Source: Collinsella intestinalis DSM 13280 (GTDB lineage: Bacteria; Actinomycetota; Coriobacteriia; Coriobacteriales; Coriobacteriaceae). Taken from it: DNA of 53,106 nt. Of the stretch, positions 8,644-16,668 are shown piece after piece (position 1 is the first letter of the stretch; the number at the start of each line of letters is the position of its first letter). The notes below the pieces were generated by a model that saw nothing but the letters and a program-made list of their open reading frames with translations, had not been told where the DNA came from and ran no database searches. The stretch covers positions 994,417-1,047,522 of the forward strand of contig NZ_GG692710.1 in assembly GCF_000156175.1 (NCBI RefSeq), read 5' to 3'. A program made the translations under genes and the position numbers.

Positions 8644-9252
8644 TTACTTGGAGACGGCCGCGTCGAGCGAGCGCTCCGCACGCTCGCGATACGAAACGGA
8701 GCGGTCCTTATCTCCCTTGTTGTCATACTGGATCGCGAGCATCTGGCACAACAGCGCTTCCTCGACTCCGCTCGCGTCGGACAGGGCGCTCTCCATCTCA
8801 TTGATGTAGGCATGGGAACCCTTGAGGAAGATGTCGTAGGTGCGGCGGTTCGCCTTGGCCATGGACTCGTCTCCATTGGCCTCGAGGTACTCCAGCACCT
8901 CATGCGCATGGGGCTCGTCTTCGATCTCGACGTAGAAGGTGAAGGCCTTTGCGGCGAGCGCGAGCTTTTGCTTGTCGTTCATCTTGAGCGAGCTCATCTC
9001 ACGAATGACGGCGGCGGTCTTGTCGGCGTCGTCCATGGCGAGCAGTGCGTTCAAGCGCATGAACAGGACGTTGTACTTGGGATACAGGACGTTGGTGAGG
9101 GGACGATCGAGGACCTTCAGGTAATTCTCCAGATCGCCCTCGCGCAGATAGGCCTCGAGCTTGGCGAAGGTGGTGCGCTTCTGCACCTCCATGTAGATGG
9201 TGAACGCGAGCGCGACCACCATGACCACGATACCGACAGTCTTCATATCCAT
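8644..9252 (-). CDS. Membrane-anchored helical-repeat (TPR-like) protein of unknown function
   Basis: The 202-residue product begins with one membrane helix (TVGIVVMVVALAFTIYMEV). An all-alpha soluble part of about 175 residues follows, with TPR-like helix pairs (AKLEAYLREGDLENYLKVLD; HAHEVLEYLEANGDESMAKA; ALLCQMLAIQYDNKGDKDRS). Nothing catalytic is visible. It lies 15 bp after one sulfatase gene and 24 bp before the exporter, so it is part of the unit. It may scaffold sulfatase or exporter at the membrane. I do not recognise a named family. Confidence 0.7.
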   Translation of the reverse strand: MDMKTVGIVVMVVALAFTIYMEVQKRTTFAKLEAYLREGDLENYLKVLDRPLTNVLYPKYNVLFMRLNALLAMDDADKTAAVIREMSSLKMNDKQKLALAAKAFTFYVEIEDEPHAHEVLEYLEANGDESMAKANRRTYDIFLKGSHAYINEMESALSDASGVEEALLCQMLAIQYDNKGDKDRSVSYRERAERSLDAAVSK

Positions 9253-9267
9253 GTTCTTGCCTTTCTG

Positions 9268-10737
9268 CTAGCGACGAGGATGCTCGAGATTGACGGCGGG
9301 CTTGCACCCGACCCTTAACTCACCGTCCTTAACATACCCCTCTTCGCGGCCGGAGAGCTCCTCGATCAAAAGCGCGCGGAGCTCGGCGATGCGCTCGGCG
9401 CACTCCGGACGGTCGATGAGGTTCACGCACTCGCGCGGATCGGCATCCAAGTCGAAGTACTGCTCCACGCCCGTCTGCGTGAACCAGATGTACTTGTCGT
9501 GCGGGGTCACGATCCACTGGTTGGACTGTTCGCGGCTGCCACTGTGCTCGCCGCGCAGATAGGCGCGGTCGAGCGGAGCCATGCCGGCGAGCTCCCCCAG
9601 AAGCGATGAGCCCTCGACGCCCTCGGGCACGGGAAGGCCGCACGCCTCGAGAATGGTGGGCATGAGGTCCATGAGCTCCACGATGCTCTCGCTCACCCCG
9701 CAAGCACGCTCCCCTCCCGGCACCTCGACATCTTTGCCCACGTGCACGATAAAGGGGATGCGCGTGGAGCCCTCGTAGGGCAAGACCTTGCGGAACAGGC
9801 TGTGATCGAACAGCATCTCGCCATGGTCGGAGCAGAACACGATCACGGTGTCATGGTAGGTCTCGTCGTTCTCGAGCGCCGTGATGAGGCGGCCGACCTG
9901 ATGATCCATATGCGTGATGCAGGCGTAATAGCCCGCCATGGCCTCGCGACGCAGTTCGGCGTCGCGACAGCCATGCACGCTGTCCAGAATCATGCCGTCG
10001 CGCTCGGTGACGCCCGCGTCGTCCCAGTCGCCGACGGCGGGGGCCCGCAACTCCATATCGCGATACAGGTCGAAGTAGGTCTGCGGCGCGTCGAAGGGCG
10101 GATGGGGCCGCACGAAGCTCGTCATGAGGAAGAACGGGCGCGTGCGATCGCGCGTCTCGAGGAAGCGGATAGACTCGTCGACCACCCAGTTGGTGGGATG
10201 CAGGCGCTCCTCGTATGCCCAAGGGTGCGTGATCCACGAGTTGTTCTCCACACCGGTTCCGTTCACGTCGGCGAATTCACCCAGCTCGTCCTTGAGGAAG
10301 CGCATGTAGTCGTCTGAGACGTTCTGGTGCATCCAGTAGGGCAGGCTCGCCTTACGGTAATGCCCGATGTAGCCGTCGTGCAGGCGCACGTGCTCGAAGC
10401 CGCAGCCGAGGCGCGGCGGATGCACGTGCATCTTGCCGACCACGGCCGTCTGGTAGCCGCCGTCGCGCATCTCCTGCGCGAGCATATGGTCGTACTCCCA
10501 CGCAACACCGTCCTTGTATCCCACGCGGCCCGTGCCGGCAGGCGTCCTACCCGTGAAGAGGGCGGCGCGGGCGGGAATGCAACTCGGACACGCCGAGTAG
10601 GCGTTCTCGAACAGCATGCCGTCGGCGGCGAGTGTGTCGAGGTAGGGCGTCTTCACATCCGGGTGCCCGTCTATACCCAGACAATCGCCCCTCATCTGAT
10701 CGCACATGATGAGGAGCACGTTGGGTCGATTGGCCAT
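9268..10737 (-). CDS. Cysteine-type sulfatase, apparently cytoplasmic
   Basis: The 489-residue product belongs to the alkaline phosphatase/sulfatase superfamily. The formylglycine motif is C53-I-P-A-R57, read in SACPSCIPARAALFTGR, so it needs an anaerobic maturase. Metal ligands are suggested by LLIMCDQMRGD at the start and VFCSDHGEMLFDH mid-protein. It would hydrolyse a sulfate ester, probably on a sugar. No signal peptide is present: the start MANRPNVLLIM is the core beta strand. GGAGG fixes the ATG at 10737. It follows the maturase gene by 69 bp. The subfamily and substrate cannot be fixed by eye. Confidence 0.9.
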   Translation of the reverse strand: MANRPNVLLIMCDQMRGDCLGIDGHPDVKTPYLDTLAADGMLFENAYSACPSCIPARAALFTGRTPAGTGRVGYKDGVAWEYDHMLAQEMRDGGYQTAVVGKMHVHPPRLGCGFEHVRLHDGYIGHYRKASLPYWMHQNVSDDYMRFLKDELGEFADVNGTGVENNSWITHPWAYEERLHPTNWVVDESIRFLETRDRTRPFFLMTSFVRPHPPFDAPQTYFDLYRDMELRAPAVGDWDDAGVTERDGMILDSVHGCRDAELRREAMAGYYACITHMDHQVGRLITALENDETYHDTVIVFCSDHGEMLFDHSLFRKVLPYEGSTRIPFIVHVGKDVEVPGGERACGVSESIVELMDLMPTILEACGLPVPEGVEGSSLLGELAGMAPLDRAYLRGEHSGSREQSNQWIVTPHDKYIWFTQTGVEQYFDLDADPRECVNLIDRPECAERIAELRALLIEELSGREEGYVKDGELRVGCKPAVNLEHPRR

Positions 10738-10806
10738 GGGAACCTCCAAGCTCACGAGAATAGAGACGGATAGGCGGAAGCCGGGACGCACGTCCGACGA
10801 CGGACG

Positions 10807-11907
10807 CTAACGCCGGGCGAACATGCGCGCCACGCGCTGAAGGCCGGGATAGGCGTACTCGAGGAACTCGCGCAGGCCGCAGTACCCCTCGTCGTAATAC
10901 GCGATGTTCAAGCGCTTGCAGTTGCGATGGCACATGCCCTCGAAGGGGCAGTCCGCGCACTGCGAACAGGCGCGACGGGGCTCTCGCAAAAACGCGTGCA
11001 TCGCCTCGCAGGTCGCCATGGCCTCCAGGTCATCGTTGCGGATATCGCCCACGCGGTACTCGTCCAAGGCGTAAAAGTCGCATGGGTACACCGAACCGTC
11101 GCTCTCCACCACGAACTGCGGGGCACAGCGACCGAGCATCCCGCATTGCGAGGGAAACTGCCCGAGCGCCATCTGCATGATGTTCTCGAACAGCCAGATG
11201 CTCACATAGCTCCCGGCTCCCAGCTCGCGCCACCACAGGTCGAACAGGCGACGATAGAAGGACGAGAACTCCCGCGGGCCGAGTGAGAACGCGTCATGCT
11301 CGTCGTCGAGGCCGGGCAGGCACGGGATGAACTGGATGTGCGTGATCTTCTCCTGCTTGATGAAGGAGAAGACGCGCTGGGGATGCGCGGCCATCTGCGA
11401 GGTGAGGACCGACAGGACGTTTACGTCCACGCCGGCCTCGCGCAACAGGCGCACGCCGCCCATGACGCGAGCGTACGTGGCTGCGCCATGAGCGTCGGGG
11501 CGCATCGAGTCATGCAGGTCGCGATAGGCGTCAACCGAGACCCCGATGAGAAACCCGTGCTCGCGGAAGAACGCGGCCCATTCCCCGTCGATCAGATAGC
11601 CGTTCGTCTGCAACGCCCAGCTCACCTGCTGGCTCTCGCGGCGCTCCTCCACCCGAGCGACGAAGGAGCGGAAGAAATCAAGACCCGCGAGCGTGGGCTC
11701 GCCGCCCTGGAAGGCGAAGGCTACGTGGGCGTCAGGGGCGACGGCGAGGGCTCGCTCTATGATCGCATCGGCGACATCCCAACCCATGACGCGGGCGCGG
11801 CGCTCCTCGCGATGAGCGGCAACGTCGCAGTAAAAGCAATACCTGCAACGCATGTTGCAGGCGCTCGACGCCGGTTTAATCAAGAAGCCGATATGCTTCG
11901 CGCACAT
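10807..11907 (-). CDS. Anaerobic sulfatase-maturating enzyme (radical SAM, SPASM)
   Basis: The 366-residue product has the radical SAM motif CNMRCRYCFYCDVA near residue 18, the SAM-binding segment AFQGGEPTLAG and a C-terminal SPASM region rich in Cys (CGMLGRC, YPCDF, CSQCADCPFEGMCHRNC). AnSMEs oxidise the Cys or Ser of the sulfatase motif to formylglycine without oxygen, in the cytoplasm. The two neighbouring sulfatases carry Cys in that motif, so they are the natural clients. The gene lies between them. Confidence 0.93.
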   Translation of the reverse strand: MCAKHIGFLIKPASSACNMRCRYCFYCDVAAHREERRARVMGWDVADAIIERALAVAPDAHVAFAFQGGEPTLAGLDFFRSFVARVEERRESQQVSWALQTNGYLIDGEWAAFFREHGFLIGVSVDAYRDLHDSMRPDAHGAATYARVMGGVRLLREAGVDVNVLSVLTSQMAAHPQRVFSFIKQEKITHIQFIPCLPGLDDEHDAFSLGPREFSSFYRRLFDLWWRELGAGSYVSIWLFENIMQMALGQFPSQCGMLGRCAPQFVVESDGSVYPCDFYALDEYRVGDIRNDDLEAMATCEAMHAFLREPRRACSQCADCPFEGMCHRNCKRLNIAYYDEGYCGLREFLEYAYPGLQRVARMFARR

Positions 11908-12010
11908 GGCACACGCCCCCTTCGCACGGGATCGCCCTCGCTCCGAAGGCCGGACACCACCACCTTACCCGAGGGGGCGGCATCCGGCCCGCACAATCGA
12001 CGCCGTCGCC

Positions 12011-13507
12011 TTAGCCGAGGCCCAGGCGCTCTTTCTGCTCGGCAGGAGACTCGTGCTCCTCGAGACCGCGCAGCAGCAGGTCGATCATATGCTGCTCCGC
12101 CGCATCGCCCTTGCCGGCGAGGTTGTTGACCTGGCCGTAGTCGTTCTCAAGGTCGAACAACATGGTCTCGGAAACCTCGGCGAGCGGCGTAGTGCCCTCG
12201 ATCTGGGCCGGCTTCTTGCAGGGGATCTTGAACAGCGGGTACTTGGTGCGCTTGAAGTAGCGACCGCACTCGATCTCCTCCGGGCAGTCCGAACCCATCT
12301 TCTTGCGGATGGTGTGCGGCAGCGCGGCGTACTCGAAGCACGGTTGGTTGCCAGCAACCGGGGCGCGGAAGTAGGTGTAGCGGCCGTCGGTGACGTTGAC
12401 GGTCATGGCGTGCACGCCGTACAGGGCGTAGTCGCGCGTGGGCGCGTCGGGGTCGGTCATGAGCGGGACCAGGGAGGCGCCGCACACGTCCGCCGGGATC
12501 TCGCAGCCATGGGCGTCGAGCACGGTGGGCATGATGTCGATGGCCTGCGTGAGCTGATGGGCGTGTTCGCCCGCTCGGGCGTTGCCCGGGAAGTGCACGA
12601 TGAACGGCAGGTGCGCGAGCTCGTTGTACAGGTGCATGTAGTTCTTGCCCATGTAGTCGCGCTCGCCCAGGAAGTAGCCGTGATCGGTGGTGACCATGAC
12701 CATGGTGTCCTCGAGCATGCCGCGCTCGGCGAGCTTGTCGATGAGCTTGCCGAACCAGTGGTCGGTCATGGTGACCAGAGCCTTGTAGCGGCGCTGCAGG
12801 TAATCCTCCGCCTCGGGGTTCACGTCGGTAGCGGAGACGCGCTTGTACTCGGGAATCTCGAAATAGTCGCGGTCGAGCCCGCCGGTGCCGCCGTACATCT
12901 CCATGTACTTGTCCGGGACGTCGAAGGGCTCGTGCGGATCGAAGGCCTCGACCATGAGGAAGAAGTCATCGGCCCCGGCGTTGCCGTCGATCCAGTCGCA
13001 GGCGGACTGGAAGGTCTTGGGGCTCGGCATGTCCTCCTCGCTCGGCCACAGCTGACGGTTCTTCTGATACTGCTCGCGCACGCGCCCGTAGAAGGTCTCG
13101 GGCATGTTGTTCGGCTCGTCGATGCGGCTGACCCACGGGTCGCCCTCCTGGCCGCGGTAGTAGTCCCAGGTGTTGAACTCCTGCAGATAGCCCTCACCGC
13201 CGGTACGCAGGTAGTGACAGTGGTCGGTTGTGATGTGGCAGAAGTTGCCGTTCGCGCGCAGGCAGGCGGGCAGCGTCACGTCGAAGGGCTCGATGGGACC
13301 CCAGGGGCGCTCGAGGAAGTTGTAGCGGCCGGTGAGGATGTCGCGGCGGGCGGGCATGCACGGCGCCGAGCCGATCCAGTGGTTGTCGAACACGCAGGAC
13401 TGGTCCGCGAAGGCATCGAGGTTGGGCGTCTGGACATCGGTCGTGGGGTTGTAGCACGACAGGACGTCGCGGCGCAGGGTATCCATGAGCACGAGAACAG
13501 TTCTCAT
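12011..13507 (-). CDS. Second cysteine-type sulfatase, apparently cytoplasmic
   Basis: The 498-residue sulfatase has its formylglycine motif at C50-M-P-A-R54 (GSAPCMPARRDILTGR). Metal-site candidates are D9 in VLVLMDTLRRD and the pair in VTTDHGYFLGE. It is clearly diverged from the one at 9268 and has extra Cys residues (DCPEEIECGR, KIPCKKPAQ). No signal peptide is visible. The ATG at 13507 follows AAAGGA. It is first of the sulfatase genes behind the PTS, separated from IID by 154 bp that contain a hairpin with U-tract. Confidence 0.9.
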   Translation of the reverse strand: MRTVLVLMDTLRRDVLSCYNPTTDVQTPNLDAFADQSCVFDNHWIGSAPCMPARRDILTGRYNFLERPWGPIEPFDVTLPACLRANGNFCHITTDHCHYLRTGGEGYLQEFNTWDYYRGQEGDPWVSRIDEPNNMPETFYGRVREQYQKNRQLWPSEEDMPSPKTFQSACDWIDGNAGADDFFLMVEAFDPHEPFDVPDKYMEMYGGTGGLDRDYFEIPEYKRVSATDVNPEAEDYLQRRYKALVTMTDHWFGKLIDKLAERGMLEDTMVMVTTDHGYFLGERDYMGKNYMHLYNELAHLPFIVHFPGNARAGEHAHQLTQAIDIMPTVLDAHGCEIPADVCGASLVPLMTDPDAPTRDYALYGVHAMTVNVTDGRYTYFRAPVAGNQPCFEYAALPHTIRKKMGSDCPEEIECGRYFKRTKYPLFKIPCKKPAQIEGTTPLAEVSETMLFDLENDYGQVNNLAGKGDAAEQHMIDLLLRGLEEHESPAEQKERLGLG

Positions 13508-13596
13508 TGGGATCCTTTCATTTGGAGGGCGACACGCCGTCGGCGGCGGATCCACTCGGCATCCGCCCCGTGGCAGGCATCGGTCCCCGGCGGTCG

Positions 13597-13631
13597 AAAA
13601 GGCCCGCGCCCGATATGCGGGTCGCGGGCCT
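13597..13631 (-). terminator. Intra-unit terminator or attenuator between PTS and sulfatase genes
   Basis: On the minus strand AGGCCCGCG pairs with CGCGGGCCT (plus 13623-13631 with 13600-13608), and UUUU follows at 13600-13597. It could end most PTS transcripts and lower expression of the sulfatase genes relative to the transporter. Confidence 0.6.
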
Positions 13632-13661
13632 CGAACGATTTGCCTTATGGCAAGCTCGCGA

Positions 13662-14492
13662 TTAGGCGAAGATCTTGAACGCCGGGAAGTAGAAGCCGAT
13701 GGCGGCGAACACGAGGGAGAACACGATCAGGCCGATGATGATCTGAGCGGAGTTCTTGCCCTGGCCCTTCTTGAGCAGGCGGTAGCAGATGAAGGTCAGA
13801 ACCACGGGCAGCAGGAAGGGCAGCACCTTGTCGAGCTGATCCTGGAGCACCAGCGGGTCGCCCTCACCGAAGGCGAACTGCACGGCGAGCTTGAGCTTGA
13901 CGGTCGTGGCGATGAGGCCGCCGGTGACCATGACGCCCAGCACGTTGGCGAGGTTGCCCAGACGGTCGAAGACCTGGACGCCCGCCTTCTCCACGAGCTC
14001 CATGCCCATCTCGTAACCCTTGTGCAGGCCGAAGTACTTCAGCGGCCAGTACAGCAGGTTGATGAGCAGGAACATCACGAGCGGGCCCACGATGGAGCCG
14101 TTGTCGACGCACATGGAGGCGCCGATGGAGCCGGCGATCGGGAACCAGGTGAGGTTCAGCAGGGAGTCGCCCAGGCCGGCGAAGGGACCCATGAGGGAGG
14201 TCTTGATGCCGACGACGGTGTCCTTCTGGTCTTCATCCGTGGACTCCTCCAGAGCGGCGGTGATGCCGAGGATGAAGGGGATCGCGAGCGGGTGGGTGTT
14301 GAAGTACTCGAGGTGGCGCTTCATGGCGTTGACGCGCTCCTCCTTGGGGGCGTCCTTGTAGAGCTCCTCGAGAACGGGGGCGAAGCAGTAGGTCAAAGAC
14401 AGCGACTGCATGCGCTCGTAGTTGTGCGCGAACTGGCAACCCTGGGTGCGCAGCAGGACCTTGTTCAGGGTGGACTTAGAGATCTTACCCAT
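13662..14492 (-). CDS. PTS mannose/sorbose-family IID component
   Basis: The 276-residue membrane protein shows the IID signature: the N-terminal RTQGCQFAHNYERMQSLS, then YFNTHPLAIPFILGI, SLMGPFAGLGDSLLN and a C-terminal cluster of helices. With IIC it forms the translocation channel. Its start ATG overlaps the IIC stop by one base (TAATG), so the two are translationally coupled. It is the last of four PTS genes. Sugar specificity cannot be read, but the downstream sulfatase genes hint at a sulfated sugar. Confidence 0.92.
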   Translation of the reverse strand: MGKISKSTLNKVLLRTQGCQFAHNYERMQSLSLTYCFAPVLEELYKDAPKEERVNAMKRHLEYFNTHPLAIPFILGITAALEESTDEDQKDTVVGIKTSLMGPFAGLGDSLLNLTWFPIAGSIGASMCVDNGSIVGPLVMFLLINLLYWPLKYFGLHKGYEMGMELVEKAGVQVFDRLGNLANVLGVMVTGGLIATTVKLKLAVQFAFGEGDPLVLQDQLDKVLPFLLPVVLTFICYRLLKKGQGKNSAQIIIGLIVFSLVFAAIGFYFPAFKIFA

Positions 14493-15301
14493 TAGAGATC
14501 GTACTCCTCGTCATCATCAGAGCCGGCAGCAGGAGCGGCGGCAGGGGCGGGCTGATTCTTCTGGCCCTCGGTAATGACGTCCCACACACCGGCGGCGGCG
14601 CAGGCGGCCAGGGCGATGCCCACGGTCGGGACGTTGAGGAAGGCAGCCATGATGAAGCCGGCGAGCAGGAAGATCCACATGTACCTCTTCATCATCATGG
14701 TGAGGAGCATGGCCAGACCGACGGCGGGCATCATGCCACCGGCGGTGGAGAAGCCGGAGAGGACCCACGGAACCTGGTTCTGCAGGAAGTTCATGATGTC
14801 CTCGATCACGAAGGAGCCGATGCCCGTGGCGATGAAGACCGGGACGGCGCGAGTCAGGAAGAAGCAGAAGGCGCCGGTCCAGAAGAACTTGTTCACGGCG
14901 TTGAACTTACCGGACTCGATGGCCTTGTCGGCACCGTGGACGAGGGAGACGTTGGTGGTCATGACCAGGATGTTCAGCTGCTGAACGAGGGTCGCGGTCG
15001 GGATGCCGATGGCAACGGCGAGAGCGATGGCGGCGGCGGTGTCGCCACCACCCATGATGCCCAGGGCAGCACCGACGATGGTGCCGGAGATGACATCCGG
15101 CGGAACATAAGCGCCGATGTTGTTGACGCCGAGCCACATGAGCTCCATGGTGGCGCCGATCATGATGGCGGTCGTCATGTCGCCGAGGATGATGCCGACG
15201 CCCACGGACGCCAGCAGGGGCTTGCGGAAGCCCAGGTGGGGACCAAACTGGTCCCAGGTGCACAGACCCGCCCAGATGGCGAGCAGAAGTGCCTGAAGCA
15301 T
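14492..15301 (-). CDS. PTS mannose/sorbose-family IIC component
   Basis: The 269-residue IIC protein begins with ALLLAIWAGLCTWDQFGPHL. It carries the family's conserved membrane blocks GVGIILGDMTTAIMIGATME and YVPPDVISGTIVGAALGI. The C-terminal 30 residues are Ala/Pro-rich and end in an acidic tail (SDDDEEYDL). GGAGAGG before the ATG at 15301 decides the start; the longer frame to 15361 has no support. An 80-bp gap with a small hairpin (15323-15343) separates it from IIB. Confidence 0.92.
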   Translation of the reverse strand: MLQALLLAIWAGLCTWDQFGPHLGFRKPLLASVGVGIILGDMTTAIMIGATMELMWLGVNNIGAYVPPDVISGTIVGAALGIMGGGDTAAAIALAVAIGIPTATLVQQLNILVMTTNVSLVHGADKAIESGKFNAVNKFFWTGAFCFFLTRAVPVFIATGIGSFVIEDIMNFLQNQVPWVLSGFSTAGGMMPAVGLAMLLTMMMKRYMWIFLLAGFIMAAFLNVPTVGIALAACAAAGVWDVITEGQKNQPAPAAAPAAGSDDDEEYDL

Positions 15302-15381
15302 AAGCCTCTCCTTCCCTATTCGCCCATCGTTCGCTTCGATGGGCACACCCCGGGCCCACATGCCCGGAGATGGTTACCTAC

Positions 15382-15858
15382 TTAGTAGTTCTTGAGGAGC
15401 TCGGACACGGGCTCCTTGGAATCGCGCGTGGTGGTCTGCATCCAGCACTCGACGCCCAGGCCGATGAGCTCCTCGAAGGCGGCCTTCTCCTCGGCGGTAA
15501 CGGACATGTTCTTGTGCAGGCGGTGACGCTGGTCGTTGAAGCGCATGCCGGAGACGTTCAGGTAGTCGAACGGCAGGCCGTTCTCATGCAGCTTGAGGGC
15601 GTCGATGGGGTTGGTGAAGAGCACCATCGTGGCCTTCTTGAGCTCGGTCTTCTTGAGGACCTCGATGAACTTGTCGACACCGAAGACGGAGACCTTGATG
15701 TCAGGTGCGGCGAGGCCGGCCACGGACTTCTGAACGGGGTCGTTGGCGACCTTGTCGGAGACGATGATGGCGGACTCGATGCCGAAGTCCGGAATCCAAG
15801 TCGTGGCCACCTGGCCGTGAATCAGGCGGTCATCAATGTCGACGAGCTTAAGTGCCAT
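15382..15858 (-). CDS. PTS mannose/sorbose-family IIB component
   Basis: The 158-residue cytoplasmic phosphocarrier has its phosphorylated His at residue 14 in DIDDRLIHGQVATTW. It also has the family blocks VLFTNPIDALKLHENGL and LNVSGMRF. It takes phosphate from IIA and passes it to the incoming sugar. AAGGAG fixes the ATG at 15858. The 114-bp spacer from IIA has no clear terminator. Confidence 0.93.
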   Translation of the reverse strand: MALKLVDIDDRLIHGQVATTWIPDFGIESAIIVSDKVANDPVQKSVAGLAAPDIKVSVFGVDKFIEVLKKTELKKATMVLFTNPIDALKLHENGLPFDYLNVSGMRFNDQRHRLHKNMSVTAEEKAAFEELIGLGVECWMQTTTRDSKEPVSELLKNY

Positions 15859-15972
15859 GATGTTCTCCTTGTCGTTTGCACTTATGTTCATTGCTTCCAG
15901 CAAATGACGTAACACGTGGGGCGCCATCCGATGGGGGTGGTCGCGCCCTCGGGACCAGCGATCGCGGGCGAG

Positions 15973-16413
15973 CTAGAGGTCGAGATCGTCTCCATCGTCC
16001 TCCGCGACGGGAACAGGGGCCTTGATCTCCTGCTGGGCACCGGCATGCGCAGCGGTGATCTGCGCGCGAACGGCGTCGGCGGACTCGAGGCCATCGCGGG
16101 TCAACAGGAGCTCGACGACCACGGGCATCGACAGGCCGGTGTACGCGACCATGTCCATCCCGTTGAGCAGGGCGCGGGTGGTCACGTTGAACGGGGTGCC
16201 GCCGTAGATGTCGCACAGGGTGACGACCAAGTCGCACTCGGCGTTGAGCGCCTCGTAGGCCTCGCGCATCTCGGCCTCGAAGGTCTCCAGGCTCTTCTCG
16301 GCGGTGAGGCCAAGCGCCACGACGTCGCCCTGCTTGCCGGCGATCATCTCAACGGCGCCGAGGGCGGCGCGTGCAAACTCTCCGTGGCTCGCGAGGATAA
16401 CGCCAATACGCAT
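15973..16413 (-). CDS. PTS mannose-family IIA component
   Basis: The 146-residue IIA protein has the active-site His10 in MRIGVILASHGEFARAAL and the TLCDIYGGTPFNVTTRAL motif. Its tail is acidic (EDDGDDLDL). It receives phosphate from HPr. The ATG at 16413 is spaced six bases from AAAGGA and fits the family's usual start better than the ATG at 16428. It is first gene of the PTS-sulfatase unit, with an operator candidate 46 bp upstream. Confidence 0.93.
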   Translation of the reverse strand: MRIGVILASHGEFARAALGAVEMIAGKQGDVVALGLTAEKSLETFEAEMREAYEALNAECDLVVTLCDIYGGTPFNVTTRALLNGMDMVAYTGLSMPVVVELLLTRDGLESADAVRAQITAAHAGAQQEIKAPVPVAEDDGDDLDL

Positions 16414-16668
16414 CTGCTGTCCTTTCATGTTGTTTTGTTATGTTCGTTCTGCTCACTTATGTTCGTATATGTTTGATTATTGGTCAAGGATTGTTTTTGC
16501 AACGCGCTCTTTTTTATCGTTTTTAACTGGTATCAATAGATTTTTTCCCGTGAGCGTGCTGTTTTGGACGGTAAACGGTAGTTGTGTTTCTGTGCACGAT
16601 TTGCGTTTATTTTTGTTGTTCGTTTTAATTGAATTATGAACAAACGCTCTATAAGGAAGCTCACGGCC
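16414..16668. promoter_or_regulatory. Divergent A/T-rich control region, PTS-sulfatase unit versus DeoR pair
   Basis: This 255-bp stretch is much richer in A and T than its neighbours. ATGTTSGTT-like direct repeats start at 16427, 16440 and 16459, with ATGTTTG at 16469. The 16459-16474 block is identical to the reverse complement of 7692-7707. A TTGACC -35-like box (minus strand, 16482-16487) lies beside it. The region probably holds both divergent promoters and the DeoR operators. Confidence 0.6.

Noticed and set aside
9268-13507. Reading the two sulfatases as secreted enzymes
   Set aside because: Both start with the hydrophobic core strand followed at once by the metal-binding Asp. No positively charged leader plus cleavage site is visible, and ribosome sites match these starts.
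15859-15972. Possible gene or riboswitch in the IIA-IIB gap of the first PTS
   Set aside because: Only an imperfect G/C stem and a single ATGTTCAT were seen. No consistent frame or known RNA pattern is present.
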